From the NCBI GenBank assembly GCA_902477755.1, contig CABSIK010000022.1, positions 1-24,502 on the forward strand: a stretch of 24,502 nt of DNA, in the 5' to 3' direction. A model generated the notes under the pieces. That model saw only the letters and a list, made by a program, of their open reading frames with translations. It made no database searches and was not told the origin of the DNA. Both the position numbers and the translations under genes were made by a program. This document shows, one piece after another, positions 15,221-22,491 of this stretch (position 1 is the stretch's first letter; every line of letters begins with the position of its first letter). This DNA comes from an uncultured Clostridia bacterium. GTDB lineage: Bacteria > Bacillota > Clostridia > Lachnospirales > Anaerotignaceae.

Positions 15221-16146
15221 GCCAAAGCACCTCCCATCTGTGACAGAATATAGAACATTGCCATACGCACCGCAACGCTGTTGGCAATCTGGTCATTGAT
15301 GATACACTGAGGGCTGTCGATAACACCATCAGAAATTTCAATGCCGCGCTGAATGGGGCCAGGATGCATAACAATAGCGTCTTTTTTGGCATACCGCAAC
15401 AGATTATGGTCAATGCGGAAGAACCGCTTATATTCATCCAGAGAAGGCAGGAATGTTTTGTCCTGCGTTTCCAGACGCATACGGGTAGTCAGGATAACAT
15501 CTGCCTGATTCACCGCTTCCCGTACATCATAGTGTACCTGTACACCGAATTTTTCGATACCCGGCAAAAGAAGTGTTGGTGGCCCAGATACGCAGACTTC
15601 GGCACCCAATTTTGTCAATCCCCAGATATTGCTCTTTGCCACACGGCTATGAAGCAAATCCCCAATGATGGCAACTTTCAGACCTTCAAAACTGCCTTTG
15701 CGCTCTTTGATGGTCAGTAAATCCAACAAAGACTGTCCTGGATTTTCATTGTAACCATCTCCGGCGTTGATGACAGATGCCTCTACGCATTCTGCCAACA
15801 AACGAGCTGCACCTGCCATGGGATGACGCAGAATGATAAAGTCTGCCCCCATCTGGTCTACCAGCTGCCCCATATCCTGCAAACTTTCCCGTTCCATGGA
15901 ATGAGCGGAGTTGGTCATATCCACCACATTAGCACTCAAATGCTGTGCCGCCAATTCATAAGATAGTTTCGCACGGGCACTTTGCTCATAGAATAAAATA
16001 ATGACAGATTTCCCCTGCAAATGGGGTGCCTTCTTATTCTTCTGGTTCAAAATATATTTCATGGTTTCTGCCGTGCTGAGGATATAACGGATGTCATCTG
16101 CCGTTAAATCTCGCAGACCAAAAAAGTCTTTTCGATGCAATGCCAT
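15217..16146 (-). CDS. pyrB: Aspartate carbamoyltransferase-like protein (PyrB family) with altered active site
   Basis: The product is 309 residues, the standard length of an aspartate transcarbamylase catalytic chain. It retains the fold: FYEQSARAKLSYE, ILRHPMAGA, VINAGDGYNENPGQSLLDLLT, IGDLLHSRVAKSN, MHPGPIQRGIEI and a C-terminal VAVRMAM. Several normally invariant carbamoyl-phosphate residues are changed. The STRT loop reads SARA (56-59). The catalytic Lys loop (VQKGE in Bacillus) reads MERE, with Arg for Lys and the Gly missing. HPTQ reads NPGQ (135-138), losing the catalytic His. RVQ of the aspartate site reads RMR (222-224). Arg58, Arg107 and Arg168 remain. It starts at 16146 with AGGAGG upstream, 16 nt after rluD. 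Reading frame and length are intact, so this is not a decayed gene; the symbol denotes family only. Confidence 0.85.
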   Translation of the reverse strand: MALHRKDFFGLRDLTADDIRYILSTAETMKYILNQKNKKAPHLQGKSVIILFYEQSARAKLSYELAAQHLSANVVDMTNSAHSMERESLQDMGQLVDQMGADFIILRHPMAGAARLLAECVEASVINAGDGYNENPGQSLLDLLTIKERKGSFEGLKVAIIGDLLHSRVAKSNIWGLTKLGAEVCVSGPPTLLLPGIEKFGVQVHYDVREAVNQADVILTTRMRLETQDKTFLPSLDEYKRFFRIDHNLLRYAKKDAIVMHPGPIQRGIEISDGVIDSPQCIINDQIANSVAVRMAMFYILSQMGGALA

Positions 16147-16162
16147 TTGTTTCGCCTCCTAA

Positions 16163-17077
16163 TCAGCCCTCCAAACGTTCCATTAATTTCTGAAAATATT
16201 CTGGAAGGGGCGCCTCAAACTCCATATACTCTCCTGTTGTGGGATGCACAAATCCCAGAACTCTTGCATGCAGCACCTGTCCCTGCAGGGAAAAAGGCTG
16301 TTTTTTAGGCCCATATACCAAATCTCCCAGCAAAGGATGCCCGATATATGTCATATGTACACGAATCTGATGGGTTCTGCCTGTTTCCAGCTGTGCTTCG
16401 ATAAGGGTAAAGTGCGCCATCCGCTTCAATACTCGATAATGGGTCACCGCATGGCGGCTATGCTTCTGGGTCACTGCCATTTTTTTCCGATCCTGAGGAT
16501 TTCTGCCGATGGGCTGGTCAACAGTGCCCTCATCCTCTTTAAAACCATTGAATACAATGGCGTTATATTTTCTTGTGATGCTGTGCTCTGCCAGCTGTGC
16601 CGCCAAAGCCTGATGGGCAGCGTTGTTTTTTGCCACCATCAATACGCCGGATGTATCTCTGTCAATGCGGTGCACAATGCCGGGGCGTTTTTCCCCATTG
16701 ATGCCAGAAAGTTCACTGCCACAGTGATACATCAGTGCATTGACCAACGTGCCTGTATAATGCCCCGGCGCAGGATGGACAACCATCCCCTGAGGCTTAT
16801 TTACCACAATCACGTCAGCATCTTCATAAAGAATATCTAGAGGAATGTCCTCAGGCAAAATTTCAATTTCTTTCGCTTCCGGCACTTCCACATCAATAAC
16901 GTCTTTTTCACGCAGTTTATAGTTGGATTTTACGCTGCCGCCATTGAGCTGGATGTGTCCACCTTCTACCAGTTTCTGTACAGCACTGCGAGAAAGGTCT
17001 TCCATATTTTCCGCCAGAAACACATCCAATCTGGTGCCAACGTCTTCTTTTTCTGCCGCAAATGTAAAATATTCCAT
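16163..17077 (-). CDS. rluD: 23S rRNA pseudouridine synthase, RluD/RluA family
   Basis: The product is 304 residues. The N-terminal S4 RNA-binding domain (TRLDVFLAENMEDLSRS, then VQKLVEGGHIQLNGGSVK) precedes a pseudouridine synthase domain. The latter has the catalytic motif HRIDRDTSG (136-144, nucleophile Asp139), VVNKPQGMVVHP and LETGRTHQIRVHM. This domain order and length match RluD, which isomerises uridines in helix 69 of 23S rRNA; Firmicute members (ylyB in Bacillus) lie beside lspA as here. The exact target uridines are not deducible. It starts at 17077 with AAGGACGAG upstream, 2 nt after the lspA stop, and is therefore closely coupled. Confidence 0.93.
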   Translation of the reverse strand: MEYFTFAAEKEDVGTRLDVFLAENMEDLSRSAVQKLVEGGHIQLNGGSVKSNYKLREKDVIDVEVPEAKEIEILPEDIPLDILYEDADVIVVNKPQGMVVHPAPGHYTGTLVNALMYHCGSELSGINGEKRPGIVHRIDRDTSGVLMVAKNNAAHQALAAQLAEHSITRKYNAIVFNGFKEDEGTVDQPIGRNPQDRKKMAVTQKHSRHAVTHYRVLKRMAHFTLIEAQLETGRTHQIRVHMTYIGHPLLGDLVYGPKKQPFSLQGQVLHARVLGFVHPTTGEYMEFEAPLPEYFQKLMERLEG

Positions 17078-17079
17078 CG

Positions 17080-17565
17080 TTACTCGTCCTTTTTCTTTTC
17101 TAACTTGGGTTCTTCTTTGATAACAAACAAAATGAGTGCTGCCAAAACAATGACACCCACCACCACATAAATATCAGCCACGTTAAATACAGGCCAGCTA
17201 AAGAATGTAAATTCAAAAAAGTCAACCACATATCCGCGGAATATACGGTCAATCATGTTGCCGACAGCGCCAGCCAAAACCAGCACCATGGCACAACGCA
17301 CCCATTGATATTCTCTGGTACGGGGCATTTTCACAAAATAATAAACCAAAAAAGCCACAATACAGAGGGTCAGCAGCAGAATAAACCATTTCTTACCGGA
17401 AAACATGCCAAAGGCTACCCCTCTGTTTTCCACAAAGGTTAGATCCAAAAATCCTTCCACCACAGTGGTAGAGCCAATAGGTTTCAGGTTCACCAATGCC
17501 AGATATTTCGTCAGCTGGTCGATCCCCACCAATACCGCCGCTGCAATGATAGCTATGATCCACAT
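17080..17565 (-). CDS. lspA: Lipoprotein signal peptidase (signal peptidase II)
   Basis: The product is 161 residues, an aspartyl membrane protease that cleaves signal peptides of diacylglyceryl-modified prolipoproteins. Four hydrophobic segments are visible. Family motifs are present: DQLTK (16-20), VENRGVAFGMF (45-55), AGAVGNMIDRIFRGYVVDF (98-116, catalytic Asp115) and FNVADIYVVVG (127-137, catalytic Asp131). The ATG at 17565 (MWIIAII) is chosen because the first membrane helix starts there and AGGA lies about 10 nt upstream. The frame is open to 17640, but that stretch is hydrophilic and overlaps the possible terminator after divIVA. It is followed directly by rluD. Confidence 0.95.
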   Translation of the reverse strand: MWIIAIIAAAVLVGIDQLTKYLALVNLKPIGSTTVVEGFLDLTFVENRGVAFGMFSGKKWFILLLTLCIVAFLVYYFVKMPRTREYQWVRCAMVLVLAGAVGNMIDRIFRGYVVDFFEFTFFSWPVFNVADIYVVVGVIVLAALILFVIKEEPKLEKKKDE

Positions 17566-17624
17566 TTCAAATCTTCCTGCCTTTCCGAGAAATATATTCC
17601 CGTTTTTTTCATTTCTACATAACA

Positions 17625-17652
17625 AAAGCAGCCGCAGCAAGGCACCTGCTTT
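17625..17652 (-). terminator. Possible weak terminator between divIVA and lspA
   Basis: On the minus strand AAAGCA and TGCTTT pair, with an inner GCC/GGC and a 3-nt bulge, followed by TTGTT. The T run is poor, so at most this is partial attenuation between the division genes and lspA-rluD. Confidence 0.35.
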
Positions 17653-17687
17653 ACAGGCACCTCGTTACAGCCGTTTTTAATCCATAC

Positions 17688-18197
17688 TTATTTATGAGTT
17701 GCTTCTTTCTGAACAGCTTCTTTATCAGCTGCTTTGGCAGCATCTTTTTCTGCCAGGATTTCATTTTTATCCAACAGTTCGATTTCTGCATACAACAACA
17801 GTTTCACGCGGGCACGCATAAGTTCATAACGATTCTGCAGTGCAGCAATCTCCTGTTCCAGTTCATACACCTTTGTTCTTGCACCAGCAAGGATTTCGTC
17901 CCGTTCCAGTTTTGCTTTTTCGATGATCTGTTCCGCTTCTGCCTTAGCTGCTTCTTTTGTTTCTTCCGCAGCAGCTTCAGCCAGACTCAATGTGCGTTCC
18001 AGTGTTTTTTCCAGATTCCGCAGACGGTCTGTATCTTCATGAACTTCCTCTGTCTTTGCTTTAGACTGAAGGCTTTCTTTGTAAAGTTTTTCGTAATCTT
18101 CATAAATATCATCCAAGAAAGTATCTACTTCTTCTGGAGAATAGCCAACTGCTACTTTTTTGAAATCCTTTGTTGCAATATCGTTGGGTGTAACCAC
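17688..18197 (-). CDS. divIVA: DivIVA-domain cell division/polarity protein
   Basis: The product is 169 residues. The N-terminal lipid-binding domain is recognisable (TPNDIATKDFKKVAVGY, then SPEEVDTFLDDIYEDYEKLYK). It is followed by a long coiled coil rich in Ala, Glu and Lys (about residues 60-150). DivIVA binds negatively curved membrane at septa and poles and recruits division or growth factors. The start is a GTG at 18197 with AAGGAGG 7 nt upstream; no ATG fits the conserved N-terminus. It follows ylmH by 12 nt in the usual ylm/divIVA order. The protein is close to the length of Bacillus DivIVA, so it is a complete family member. Confidence 0.93.
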   Translation of the reverse strand: MVTPNDIATKDFKKVAVGYSPEEVDTFLDDIYEDYEKLYKESLQSKAKTEEVHEDTDRLRNLEKTLERTLSLAEAAAEETKEAAKAEAEQIIEKAKLERDEILAGARTKVYELEQEIAALQNRYELMRARVKLLLYAEIELLDKNEILAEKDAAKAADKEAVQKEATHK

Positions 18198-18209
18198 AAA
18201 AAAACCTCC

Positions 18210-18998
18210 TTAAATATATACGCCTACCTCTATACCGGTTCTGTCCTTTTTATTTTTTCCGCCAATGGAAAGGAGGCGGAACCGCCCATATCCCCGAACA
18301 GAAACCATGTCCCCTTCCTTTAACAAAAGAGAAGGATTTGTTGTCACATTCCAGTTCACGTTGGCCTTTTCGCCAGCAATGAGTGCCTGTATCTTTCCTC
18401 TGGAAAGATGGAGCACACCGCCTGCCACTGCATCCAACCGCGTGGATGCCACCGTCAGCCTGCGAACTTCAATTTCTTTTTTTGTTTCGATTTCTGACAA
18501 ATCTGTTTTTTCCACCTGCACTGGTGTACGGGATACTTTTTCCAGATTTACCAGAATGTAATCCGCAATTTCCTCTGCCACAAAACAGATGGTCTGGTCT
18601 TCAGACACCAGAATATCTCCCACTTTTCCTCGGTCGATACCCAGACCTAAAATAGATCCAAGGTAATCCCGATGACTCAAGTCTGTCTGACCAAACTTCT
18701 TATGTTTTGTAATCCGCAGAGCACAAATGGGAAAATCTTTTCCTTCCAGTTCCATATAATCCGGTGCAAAACCAAGCATGCGCCGCTCGCAATCCTCTGT
18801 GCCGCCAAAAGCAACAACTTGCAAGTCCGAAAGGAAACGAAGCTTTTCCAGAAACTTCCCACTTTTTGCCATATCCAAAAAATCTGTAAACGCCGGTGTA
18901 TGGCGCTTATAACTGAAAGCAGCCTGATCCAGCACTTTCGCAAACAAAAGTCTTTCCTCAGGCTGTGTCATTCCTTGTAATAACGCTTGTTTATTCAC
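18210..18998 (-). CDS. ylmH: YlmH-type S4-domain RNA-binding protein
   Basis: The product is 262 residues. It belongs to the YlmH family of the sepF-ylm-divIVA cluster. The N-terminal part (PEERLLFAKVLDQAAFSYKRHTPAFTDFLD, with VVAFGGTEDCERRMLGFAP) matches the family, and a C-terminal S4 RNA-binding fold covers about residues 178-240 (TRLDAVAGGVLHLSRGKIQ through VSVRGYGRF). In Bacillus, YlmH has been linked to ribosome-associated rescue and translation quality control. I place the start at the GTG at 18998 because GAGGTGG lies 5 nt upstream. Another in-frame GTG at 19007 would add three residues but has only a weak GGAAC site. It is followed by divIVA within 12 nt. Confidence 0.9.
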   Translation of the reverse strand: MNKQALLQGMTQPEERLLFAKVLDQAAFSYKRHTPAFTDFLDMAKSGKFLEKLRFLSDLQVVAFGGTEDCERRMLGFAPDYMELEGKDFPICALRITKHKKFGQTDLSHRDYLGSILGLGIDRGKVGDILVSEDQTICFVAEEIADYILVNLEKVSRTPVQVEKTDLSEIETKKEIEVRRLTVASTRLDAVAGGVLHLSRGKIQALIAGEKANVNWNVTTNPSLLLKEGDMVSVRGYGRFRLLSIGGKNKKDRTGIEVGVYI

Positions 18999-19016
18999 AT
19001 CCGCCACCTCGTTCCA

Positions 19017-19307
19017 TCAGAACAGAAGCACCAGACCCATAAGCAACTGTTTTACCAGTACCATCAGGATCAGCGCGATGATAGGAGAAAAGTCCAGCAT
19101 CATACCGCCGCCCAATGGAGATTTTTCCAGCATACTGCGACAAGGTCCCAGAATAGGCTCTGTCAGATTGTAAATAAGGCGTCCCAAAGGATTGTTGTAT
19201 CCAAACATAGGAATCCAGGATAATAAAATCCTGATAAAAATCAGCCATTCAATGACATTGAAAAACACATCAATGGCTTGTATGAACAATATCTGTAAAC
19301 TCGTCAA
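19017..19307 (-). CDS. ylmG: YggT-family membrane protein (YlmG)
   Basis: The product is 96 residues with two hydrophobic helices separated by the family's conserved loop. The first is about residues 5-32, ending in RILLSWIPMFGYNNPLGR, then IYNLTEPILGPCRSML. The second is a C-terminal helix with LDFSPIIALILMVLV. YggT/YlmG proteins affect osmotic tolerance and chloroplast or bacterial division, but the biochemical role is unknown. The start is a TTG at 19307 with GGAAG about 8 nt upstream; no ATG or GTG in frame precedes the first helix. It lies between sepF (15 nt upstream) and ylmH, as in other Firmicutes. Confidence 0.9.
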   Translation of the reverse strand: MTSLQILFIQAIDVFFNVIEWLIFIRILLSWIPMFGYNNPLGRLIYNLTEPILGPCRSMLEKSPLGGGMMLDFSPIIALILMVLVKQLLMGLVLLF

Positions 19308-19322
19308 ATGATTCTTCCTTCC

Positions 19323-19847
19323 TTATCTGCCACTGCTCATCCAAGGGAGAATAACACCTTTTGTTTTCAGTTCTTCCTTGAAATCACCACTGATATCTAC
19401 ATTTTCAGGAGCAATGACAAAAATATTATTTGCTACACGCTGAATAGAGCCTTCCAAAGAGTAACAGGTACCACTCAGGAAGTCCATGATTCTCTGTGCA
19501 ACAGGGTATTCTACTTTTTCCAGATTTACCACAACAGGTTTTTTGGTCTTGATCTGATCACAAATTTCCTGTGCATCCTCATAACATTCCGGTTTGATGA
19601 TCACTACCTGCATCTGAACGTTTGTATTGATGCTGTAAACCTGCGGATTGTTTCTTGTTGTTTTGCGAGGCGCAGATGTGGTGCTGTAATCGGATTCGCG
19701 GCTGACGTCACGAAGACCGAAGCTACCGCTTACAGGGGCTGCCTCTCTGGCAGGAGCTTCATATTCATAATCATCTTCATAGTAATCTTCATCGTCTTCG
19801 TATTCACCAAACATCAAATCTTTCATTTTATTAATAAACTTTGCCAC
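19323..19847 (-). CDS. sepF: Cell division protein SepF
   Basis: The product is 174 residues. SepF binds FtsZ and the membrane and shapes the Z ring. Seen are the N-terminal amphipathic membrane-targeting helix (AKFINKMKDLMFG), an acidic Tyr/Asp/Glu linker (EYEDDEDYYEDDYEYE), and the C-terminal SepF domain with VVIIKPECYEDAQEICDQ, KKPVVVNLEKVE, QRIMDFLSGTCYSLEGSI and VFVIAPENVDIS-like IFVIAPENVDIS. The start is a GTG at 19847 with GGAGG 8 nt upstream; the next ATG would remove most of the membrane helix. The gene order yggS-sepF-yggT-ylmH-divIVA is the standard Firmicute division cluster. Confidence 0.95.
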   Translation of the reverse strand: MAKFINKMKDLMFGEYEDDEDYYEDDYEYEAPAREAAPVSGSFGLRDVSRESDYSTTSAPRKTTRNNPQVYSINTNVQMQVVIIKPECYEDAQEICDQIKTKKPVVVNLEKVEYPVAQRIMDFLSGTCYSLEGSIQRVANNIFVIAPENVDISGDFKEELKTKGVILPWMSSGR

Positions 19848-19877
19848 TTTCTTATCCTCCTAGATTTCTTTTCTTGC

Positions 19878-20582
19878 TTAAGCTTTGTTAGGGTAGAATC
19901 TTTCACCGAAAATGCCGGTACCCACACGCACGATAGTAGCCCCTTCTTCAATAGCCACTTCATAGTCGCCTGTCATCCCCATGGAAAGCATATCCATGTT
20001 TATATTATCAATTTTTTTGGCATTCATGTCAACCAGTAATTCTCGCATTTTACGGAAATATACCCTATTTTCTTCAGGATTTTCTACAAAAGGCGCCACT
20101 GTCATCAGCCCTCTGACACGAATGTTGGAAAGCTGTGACAGATCATGCAAAAACAACTCTACTTCTTCCGGTTTTACACCAAATTTGCTTTCTTCATCCG
20201 CCATGTTGACTTCCACCAAAATATCCATCACAAGATTTTTGGCTGCTGCACGTTTATTGATCTCCTCTGCCAGACGCAGGCTTTCCACAGAATGGATCAT
20301 ATCTACCTTGTCAATGATATATTTTACCTTATTTGTCTGTAAATGTCCAATTAAATGCCAATGAACACCTTCGCCCATGGGTTCATATTTCTCCATAATC
20401 TCCTGCACCTTATTTTCACCCAAAGAAGTGAGTCCGCAGGCAACCGCTTCCTTTATAAGTTCTACGGGTTTTGTCTTGCTGACTGCCAGCAGCAGGACAT
20501 CCTCCCGTTTTCTGCCAGCACGAGCCGCTGCCTCTGCTACCCGTCTTTCTACATCTGCAATATTCTGCTGTATCGTTCCCAT
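19878..20582 (-). CDS. yggS: PLP-binding homeostasis protein, YggS family
   Basis: The product is 234 residues. This single-domain pyridoxal-5'-phosphate protein keeps free PLP and amino- and keto-acid pools in balance and has no known catalytic reaction. The PLP lysine is in LLAVSKTKPVE (Lys36). Other family blocks are LGENKVQEIMEK, HWHLIGHLQTNKVKYI, HSVESLRLAEEINKRA, VNMADEESKFGV, GLMTVAP and LSMGMTGDYEVAIEEG, followed by TIVRVGTGIFGER. The ATG at 20582 is chosen with AAGGAGA about 8 nt upstream; a longer frame to 20672 runs into the preceding gene. It sits 19 nt downstream of the HlyD-like gene and 30 nt upstream of sepF (ylmE position in Bacillus). Confidence 0.95.
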   Translation of the reverse strand: MGTIQQNIADVERRVAEAAARAGRKREDVLLLAVSKTKPVELIKEAVACGLTSLGENKVQEIMEKYEPMGEGVHWHLIGHLQTNKVKYIIDKVDMIHSVESLRLAEEINKRAAAKNLVMDILVEVNMADEESKFGVKPEEVELFLHDLSQLSNIRVRGLMTVAPFVENPEENRVYFRKMRELLVDMNAKKIDNINMDMLSMGMTGDYEVAIEEGATIVRVGTGIFGERFYPNKA

Positions 20583-20601
20583 TTTGCGCATCTCCTTTTT
20601 A

Positions 20602-22302
20602 TCAATAAATGGATTGTCCTTCAGTAACATTCTTGGCATCAGATACAATGGTATCGTACACCTGAAGACCATAATTGCTGCTGGATCTTACGATGGCATA
20701 TTCCTGATTCTGCTCCAGAATCGTAATGGGCACAAATTTTGCCATGGAACTGTTTGCCACATATACCCCTGGCATAGTCTCTACTTCCGCAACAGTATAT
20801 TGTCCAGCTGTCTCACCAGTGCCCTGCAGGATCACATCCCCCAACTTCAGTGTCTGGTCTGACTGTGCCAGATATGCGTAAGAATCATCACTGCTGATGA
20901 TGGTCGTTGCAATAAACTTAGAGTTCTCTCCATTTACCAACAGTACCCCCTGATTGCCTCCGCTTTCTGTCAGACAGTCCAGCGGAATCTTCAACAGAGA
21001 TTTTTCTACTATGGCGTTATTTGGAATCTTCAGCCCTTCCACAGTTTCACTTTCCAGACTGAAAGAGATGCTGCGGCTGTTCATAAACTGATCCATATAT
21101 GTAAAGCAGGAGAAAACCACTTTTGTTTCTGATTCACCTGGTGTGATGGAATAAATAGTTGCTGATACGGATGTTGTGCTGTCCTCATTGATCAGATTCA
21201 ATTTCTTTGTTTTGCCTACTTCCCAATCCAACACTTCATTCGCCGGGAAGTTTGATACAATATACCAGCGGTTGCTTCTGATGATGCGGAACAGAGGGTC
21301 ACCCTCCTCCACATTATTTACTTTGGAAATATAAGTCATTTTCTCACTGCCGCTGACCTGACCGACTGTAATTTCTTCCAAAGCATCCGGCGTCAGCGTC
21401 TCCTCAAGACCATCATAGCTGAATGCCACAACACCGCTTTCCGGTGCTGTTACGGAACTCATACTTTGAGAAAGCTGCTGTTCATAAGAACTGCGTTCTT
21501 CACTGAGCTGAGAAAGACTTTCCACATCTTCTGACAGCCAGATTTCATTTCGCTGCATCATATAACTGTCAAGCTGTGTACGCATGGAATATAAATAGGA
21601 AGCATCTGTTTTCATAGATCTGCTGCCAAACATTTCCACTGTATTTGCCATGTTATTCTCAATGCGTGCAATATCTTCCGCAAATGCAGACAAATCACTG
21701 CGGCTTTTCTGACTTTCCAGAATATCCTTATCAATGGACTGAAGTTTTTTCTCCAGCACATCTGTAGAAGCAGTATCTTTTACCTGACAAACCACAGAGG
21801 ATTTTGTGACATAATCACCTTCCGAATACTCATAAAACGGTGTTCCAGCACGGTCACTCTTGACCACATATTCATCTCGGACAATGATGCCCTGTCTGCT
21901 CACTGGTGTATCAATGGTGCCATAAGTCACTGTTTCCACATTGGTTTCCGGCTTTTTGACTGCCATCATCACAAGCTGTGCCATCAAATACAGTGCAATA
22001 ACCCCAAAAACGAACAGCGGCAGGACACGCCCTGCATAATTTCTGCGGCGTTTGACCGTTGCTTTAGAGGGTCTTTGCGGCTGCGCCCCCCTTTGCTGCA
22101 CTTTTTTGGGCTGCACAGGTCTCTGATGCACTCGCGGCGCTGGCTGAGACTGTGGCCTTTTGGAATATCGGTTTTCGTGTTCCCGTTTCTGTCGGATACG
22201 ATTCAATTCATATACATTATCCCTTTTGGGCCGTCCCTGAGGCGGTCCATTGGGTCGTTTTTTCTTTTTTCTGGTTTTGTTTCCCGAGGAGCCTTTTTGC
22301 AT
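20602..22302 (-). CDS. HlyD-like membrane-anchored protein of the division cluster
   Basis: The product is 566 residues. The first 90 residues are strongly basic and rich in Pro, Gln and Arg (for example RKKKKRPNGPPQGRPKRD) and lie in the cytoplasm. A single membrane helix follows at 92-115 (VLPLFVFGVIALYLMAQLVM). The outside part resembles membrane-fusion (HlyD) adaptors: a biotinyl-lipoyl-like half motif (GTPFYEYSEGDYVTKSSVVCQVKD), a coiled coil at about 165-270 and barrel segments including SGVVAFSYDGLEE. No ABC or RND transporter gene is adjacent. It starts at 22302 with AAGGAGG upstream, under the promoter at 22344-22372, and is the first gene of the yggS-sepF block. From memory such genes recur beside sepF in clostridia, so a link to septum assembly is possible. 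Confidence 0.75.
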   Translation of the reverse strand: MQKGSSGNKTRKKKKRPNGPPQGRPKRDNVYELNRIRQKREHENRYSKRPQSQPAPRVHQRPVQPKKVQQRGAQPQRPSKATVKRRRNYAGRVLPLFVFGVIALYLMAQLVMMAVKKPETNVETVTYGTIDTPVSRQGIIVRDEYVVKSDRAGTPFYEYSEGDYVTKSSVVCQVKDTASTDVLEKKLQSIDKDILESQKSRSDLSAFAEDIARIENNMANTVEMFGSRSMKTDASYLYSMRTQLDSYMMQRNEIWLSEDVESLSQLSEERSSYEQQLSQSMSSVTAPESGVVAFSYDGLEETLTPDALEEITVGQVSGSEKMTYISKVNNVEEGDPLFRIIRSNRWYIVSNFPANEVLDWEVGKTKKLNLINEDSTTSVSATIYSITPGESETKVVFSCFTYMDQFMNSRSISFSLESETVEGLKIPNNAIVEKSLLKIPLDCLTESGGNQGVLLVNGENSKFIATTIISSDDSYAYLAQSDQTLKLGDVILQGTGETAGQYTVAEVETMPGVYVANSSMAKFVPITILEQNQEYAIVRSSSNYGLQVYDTIVSDAKNVTEGQSIY

Positions 22303-22343
22303 TGGTATCCTCCTTTTTGTTATTTACTCTACTGCATCGTTTT

Positions 22344-22372
22344 ATTATAATACATTTTGTCTCCCGGGTAAA
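22344..22372 (-). promoter_or_regulatory. Probable sigma-A promoter of the division cluster
   Basis: The minus strand shows TTTACC (22372-22367), 17 nt, then a perfect TATAAT (22349-22344), about 42 nt before the HlyD-like start codon. The -35 box is weak. No other convincing promoter or strong terminator is seen between here and 8030, so the whole block may be read from it. Confidence 0.55.
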
Positions 22373-22435
22373 GGGCGGTACCCATTTTCTGTCTTTAAAT
22401 TTCACAAAAATTCTGTCATTTTTTCACAAAACCAC

Positions 22436-22465
22436 AAAGGGCAGATGCCTTATCATCTGCCCTTT
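22436..22465 (-). terminator. Probable terminator of the htrA-like gene
   Basis: AAAGGGCAGATG and CATCTGCCCTTT form a perfect 12-bp stem with a 6-nt loop about 27 bases after the htrA stop. On the minus strand it is followed by GTGGTTTTGTG, a modest T tract. The same hairpin separates htrA from the next block. Confidence 0.75.
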
Positions 22466-22491
22466 TATCTATATTAAAAGCCTGCAAAGCT

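Noticed and set aside
17631..17670. Short direct repeat (AGGTGCCT twice on the minus strand) between divIVA and lspA.
   Set aside because: Only two short copies; it is better explained as part of a weak hairpin than as a repeat element.
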